Shown here: positions 6,313 through 7,786 of the stretch, in pieces | Layout of the letters: each line of letters begins with the position of its first letter | How positions within the stretch are numbered: the first letter of the stretch is position 1 | Assembly: GCA_938046755.1 (NCBI GenBank) | Contig: CALIXC010000291.1 | Location: forward strand, 1 to 7,786 | DNA length: 7,786 bases | Direction: 5' to 3' | Source of the DNA: an uncultured Lautropia sp. | GTDB lineage: Bacteria; Pseudomonadota; Gammaproteobacteria; Burkholderiales; Burkholderiaceae_E | Position numbers and translations under genes: made by a program | Notes under the pieces: generated by a model | What the model was told of the DNA's origin: nothing | The model's database searches: none | The model's input: the letters and a program-made list of their open reading frames with translations, nothing else

Positions 6313-7071
6313 TCAGAACCGGATCCCGGCCTTCACGCTGTAGCTGGTCGTGTCGCCGGTGCGATCCACCTCGGCCGCCAGGTTGATGCCCAGGTTGATG
6401 TTGACGCCGGCAAACGCACGATTCAGCGAGAAGGACTCCTTCTTCAGCCCCGGCACGTCTTTCGGCGTGCTGCGCACCCACACCTTGCCCACGCCCGCAT
6501 ACGGCGTGAACATCAGGATGCCCTTCGAGATCGACAGGTCCACGCCGGTCGTGTTCATCTTCAGCTGGTCCACGCCCGACAACGCCGAGTATGAACCCCG
6601 GATGGCCACCGCCGGCAGTAGCGTGTTGCCCTCGATGAAGGCCCAGCGCAAGCCTGCCCCCCAGACACCAATATTGTTCGTCGCCTTGTTGTAGAACGCA
6701 TCGACGTCGATATTGCTGGGCAGGCCCTTGTGGACTCGGATGCCGCCCATCGCCACATATTCGTCGATCTTCGACCCATTGGACGCCCGACCCCACAGCG
6801 AGCGGTTCTTCAGCTTGAAGCCCGTGGCCGACGCGCTGATGTCGAAGCCAAGCACGCCCAGCCCCTCCGCCGGCACCACACCCTTGAAGGCCACACCGCC
6901 GCCCAGTTCCTTGGACAGCTCGCGGAACTCCTTCTGCTGCAGCGCCTGCAGCGTGTTGGCGTAGTCACTCGCCGCCATGGCCGGCGAAGCCGCCAGCCCG
7001 CAGCCACCTGCTGCCACCAGAGCCGCCGCCACGCGGGCAGCCGTCATCTTGCGTGCAAAACCAGAATACAT
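6313..7071 (-). CDS. Exported outer-membrane beta-barrel protein, function unknown
   Basis: The product is 252 residues. An N-terminal signal peptide is clear: basic residues R7, K8 and R13, a hydrophobic Ala/Val-rich core 14-29, and an AMA site for signal peptidase I after residue 33. C24 is in the core but lacks a proper lipobox. The mature part of about 219 residues alternates polar and hydrophobic residues in short strands, with features such as GGIRVHKGLP, FYNKATNNIGVWGAGLRW and TPYAGVGKVWV, and ends in the strand SVKAGIRF. A terminal Phe is the usual outer-membrane assembly signal. It resembles a conserved betaproteobacterial family of hypothetical proteins (perhaps DUF6588; the number is from memory). 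The ATG at 7071 is chosen because AGGAG stands eight bases before it; an in-frame TTG 18 bases earlier has none. No substrate can be assigned. Confidence 0.85.
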   Translation of the reverse strand: MYSGFARKMTAARVAAALVAAGGCGLAASPAMAASDYANTLQALQQKEFRELSKELGGGVAFKGVVPAEGLGVLGFDISASATGFKLKNRSLWGRASNGSKIDEYVAMGGIRVHKGLPSNIDVDAFYNKATNNIGVWGAGLRWAFIEGNTLLPAVAIRGSYSALSGVDQLKMNTTGVDLSISKGILMFTPYAGVGKVWVRSTPKDVPGLKKESFSLNRAFAGVNINLGINLAAEVDRTGDTTSYSVKAGIRF

Positions 7072-7079
7072 CGTGTCAT

Positions 7080-7084
7080 CTCCT
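7080..7084 (-). promoter_or_regulatory. Shine-Dalgarno of the beta-barrel gene
   Basis: On the minus strand AGGAG occupies 7084-7080, eight bases before the ATG whose first base is 7071. It decides the start codon. Confidence 0.75.
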
Positions 7085-7142
7085 GACAAATAACGTCATG
7101 TTCCTGAAAGGGTTCCATACAACACGCCCCATCACACCCCTG

Positions 7143-7148
7143 ATATTA
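7143..7148 (-). promoter_or_regulatory. Candidate -10 box of the beta-barrel gene
   Basis: Read on the minus strand, 7148-7143 is TAATAT, a near-consensus -10 in a GC-rich setting. It would give a leader of about 65 bases before the ATG at 7071. A matching -35 is poor, so an activator may be needed or the box may be fortuitous. Confidence 0.35.
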
Positions 7149-7211
7149 GCCCATGGCGCCACGGCAGGGTGACAGTCCGACATCCGTCGTCCGTAGCCGA
7201 TGGAACGCCGG

Positions 7212-7220
7212 TGCTAAGAT
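7212..7220 (+). promoter_or_regulatory. Candidate extended -10 promoter of purU
   Basis: TGCTAAGAT at 7212-7220 is an extended -10 (TG, one base, then TAAGAT). It would start transcription near 7227 and leave a leader of about 120 bases before the GTG of purU. No good -35 is visible, as is common with extended -10 promoters. A 7-bp hairpin (GCCATGC 7245-7251 with GCATGGC 7262-7268) lies within the leader. With the opposing -10 box at 7143-7148 this makes a divergent promoter region. Confidence 0.4.
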
Positions 7221-7345
7221 CGGCCGCAAAATGCCACGTGCTGCGCCATGCCGCATGTACCGCATGGCTGTCGCGGGCCGCCTCCGATGCACCGCGCCGA
7301 CGCAGCATCCCTGATCCACACACCTTTCCCGCTACACCCCGCATC

Positions 7346-7786
7346 GTGAACACCACAACACGCCCCGAGTACATCCTCACCCTAGCCTGCTCCGACCGCG
7401 CCGGCATCGTTCACACCATCACCGGCCTGCTGCTCGTGCACGGCGGCAACATCACCGAAGCCGCCCAGTACAACGACCCCGACACCGGCCTCTTCTTCAT
7501 GCGGGTGCAGTTCACCAGCCCCGCTGCCCCCACCACCCTGCGTGATGCCCTGCAGGCCGCCGCCAGCGACCTCTCGCTGCGCTGGAACCTGGCCGAGAAC
7601 GGCCGGCGCATGCCCACCGTCATCCTCGTCTCGAAACTGGGCCACTGCCTCAACGACCTGCTCTTCCGTACCCGCGCCGGCATGCTGCCCATCGACATCC
7701 GCGCCATCATCTCCAACCACGAAGACTTCCGTCCGCAGGTCGAAGCCCAGGGCATCCCCTTCCACCACGTCCCCGTCTGCGCCGCC
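7346..7786 (+). CDS. purU: Formyltetrahydrofolate deformylase, 3' end outside window
   Basis: PurU hydrolyses 10-formyltetrahydrofolate to formate and tetrahydrofolate, balancing the one-carbon pool and supplying formate for purine synthesis. The first 147 codons are present, about half of the usual 280-290. Residues about 6-80 form the N-terminal ACT domain: YILTLACSDRAGIVHTITG, then GGNITEAAQYNDPDTGLFFMRVQF. The formyltransferase-like domain begins near 92 with PTVILVSKLGHCLNDLL, including the HCL motif, and continues with IDIRAIISNHED and IPFHHVPV, matching E. coli PurU as recalled. The frame stays open to the right edge. GTG 7346 is taken as the start because the ACT domain begins just after it; an in-frame GTG at 7238 would add 36 residues with no family resemblance. 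No clear Shine-Dalgarno precedes it. The C-terminal catalytic part cannot be checked here. Confidence 0.93.
   Translation, partial: MNTTTRPEYILTLACSDRAGIVHTITGLLLVHGGNITEAAQYNDPDTGLFFMRVQFTSPAAPTTLRDALQAAASDLSLRWNLAENGRRMPTVILVSKLGHCLNDLLFRTRAGMLPIDIRAIISNHEDFRPQVEAQGIPFHHVPVCAA

Noticed and set aside
7017..7071. Lipoprotein signal in the beta-barrel protein because of C24
   Set aside because: The residues before C24 are AGG, without the usual Leu at -3, while a good signal peptidase I site AMA follows at 31-33.
7382..7768. Minus-strand frame of 128 codons opposite purU
   Set aside because: It is antisense to a clear ACT and formyltransferase-like PurU sequence and has a Gly/Ala/Val-rich shadow composition.

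Overview
The window is GC-rich bacterial chromosome with dense, mostly co-oriented genes and short gaps. The gene set suggests a Gram-negative proteobacterium: a paralogous UvrA, a DUF423 inner-membrane protein, a proteobacterial-type Pgi, an OsmC-family protein, a small outer-membrane beta-barrel and PurU. The C-terminal aromatic of the barrel points to an outer membrane. Strong C/G preference at third codon positions would fit a high-GC betaproteobacterium such as a Burkholderiales member, but that placement is inference from general resemblance only.

Layout: (1) 2-2848 (+), the 3' part of a uvrA-like gene that is open through the left window edge. It has two complete ABC ATPase modules and two zinc modules, a much shortened signature region in the first half, an insertion before the second Walker B and a basic tail. 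(2) 2944-3378 (+), a four-helix DUF423 membrane protein. (3) 3658-5277 (+), glucose-6-phosphate isomerase with its own Shine-Dalgarno, followed by a double-hairpin terminator. (4) 5342-6312, a stretch whose base composition is visibly lower in GC than its surroundings. It holds one OsmC-family gene (5584-6090, +) between a structured 5' intergenic region and a hairpin-containing 3' intergenic region. (5) 6313-7071 (-), an exported beta-barrel protein convergent with the OsmC gene. (6) 7072-7345, a divergent promoter region. (7) 7346 to the right edge (+), the 5' half of purU, formyltetrahydrofolate deformylase.

The genes do not form one pathway. They are separate housekeeping functions: DNA repair or ATPase paralog, central carbon metabolism, peroxide or organic hydroperoxide defence, outer envelope, and one-carbon/purine supply. 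The part that stands out is the OsmC segment, with different composition and codon use and inverted-repeat-rich flanks; it may have been acquired later than its neighbours. I found no CRISPR array, transposase, phage gene, tRNA or rRNA. No undescribed multi-gene system is evident; the best candidates for a second look are the UvrA variant and the structured DNA/RNA upstream of the OsmC gene.
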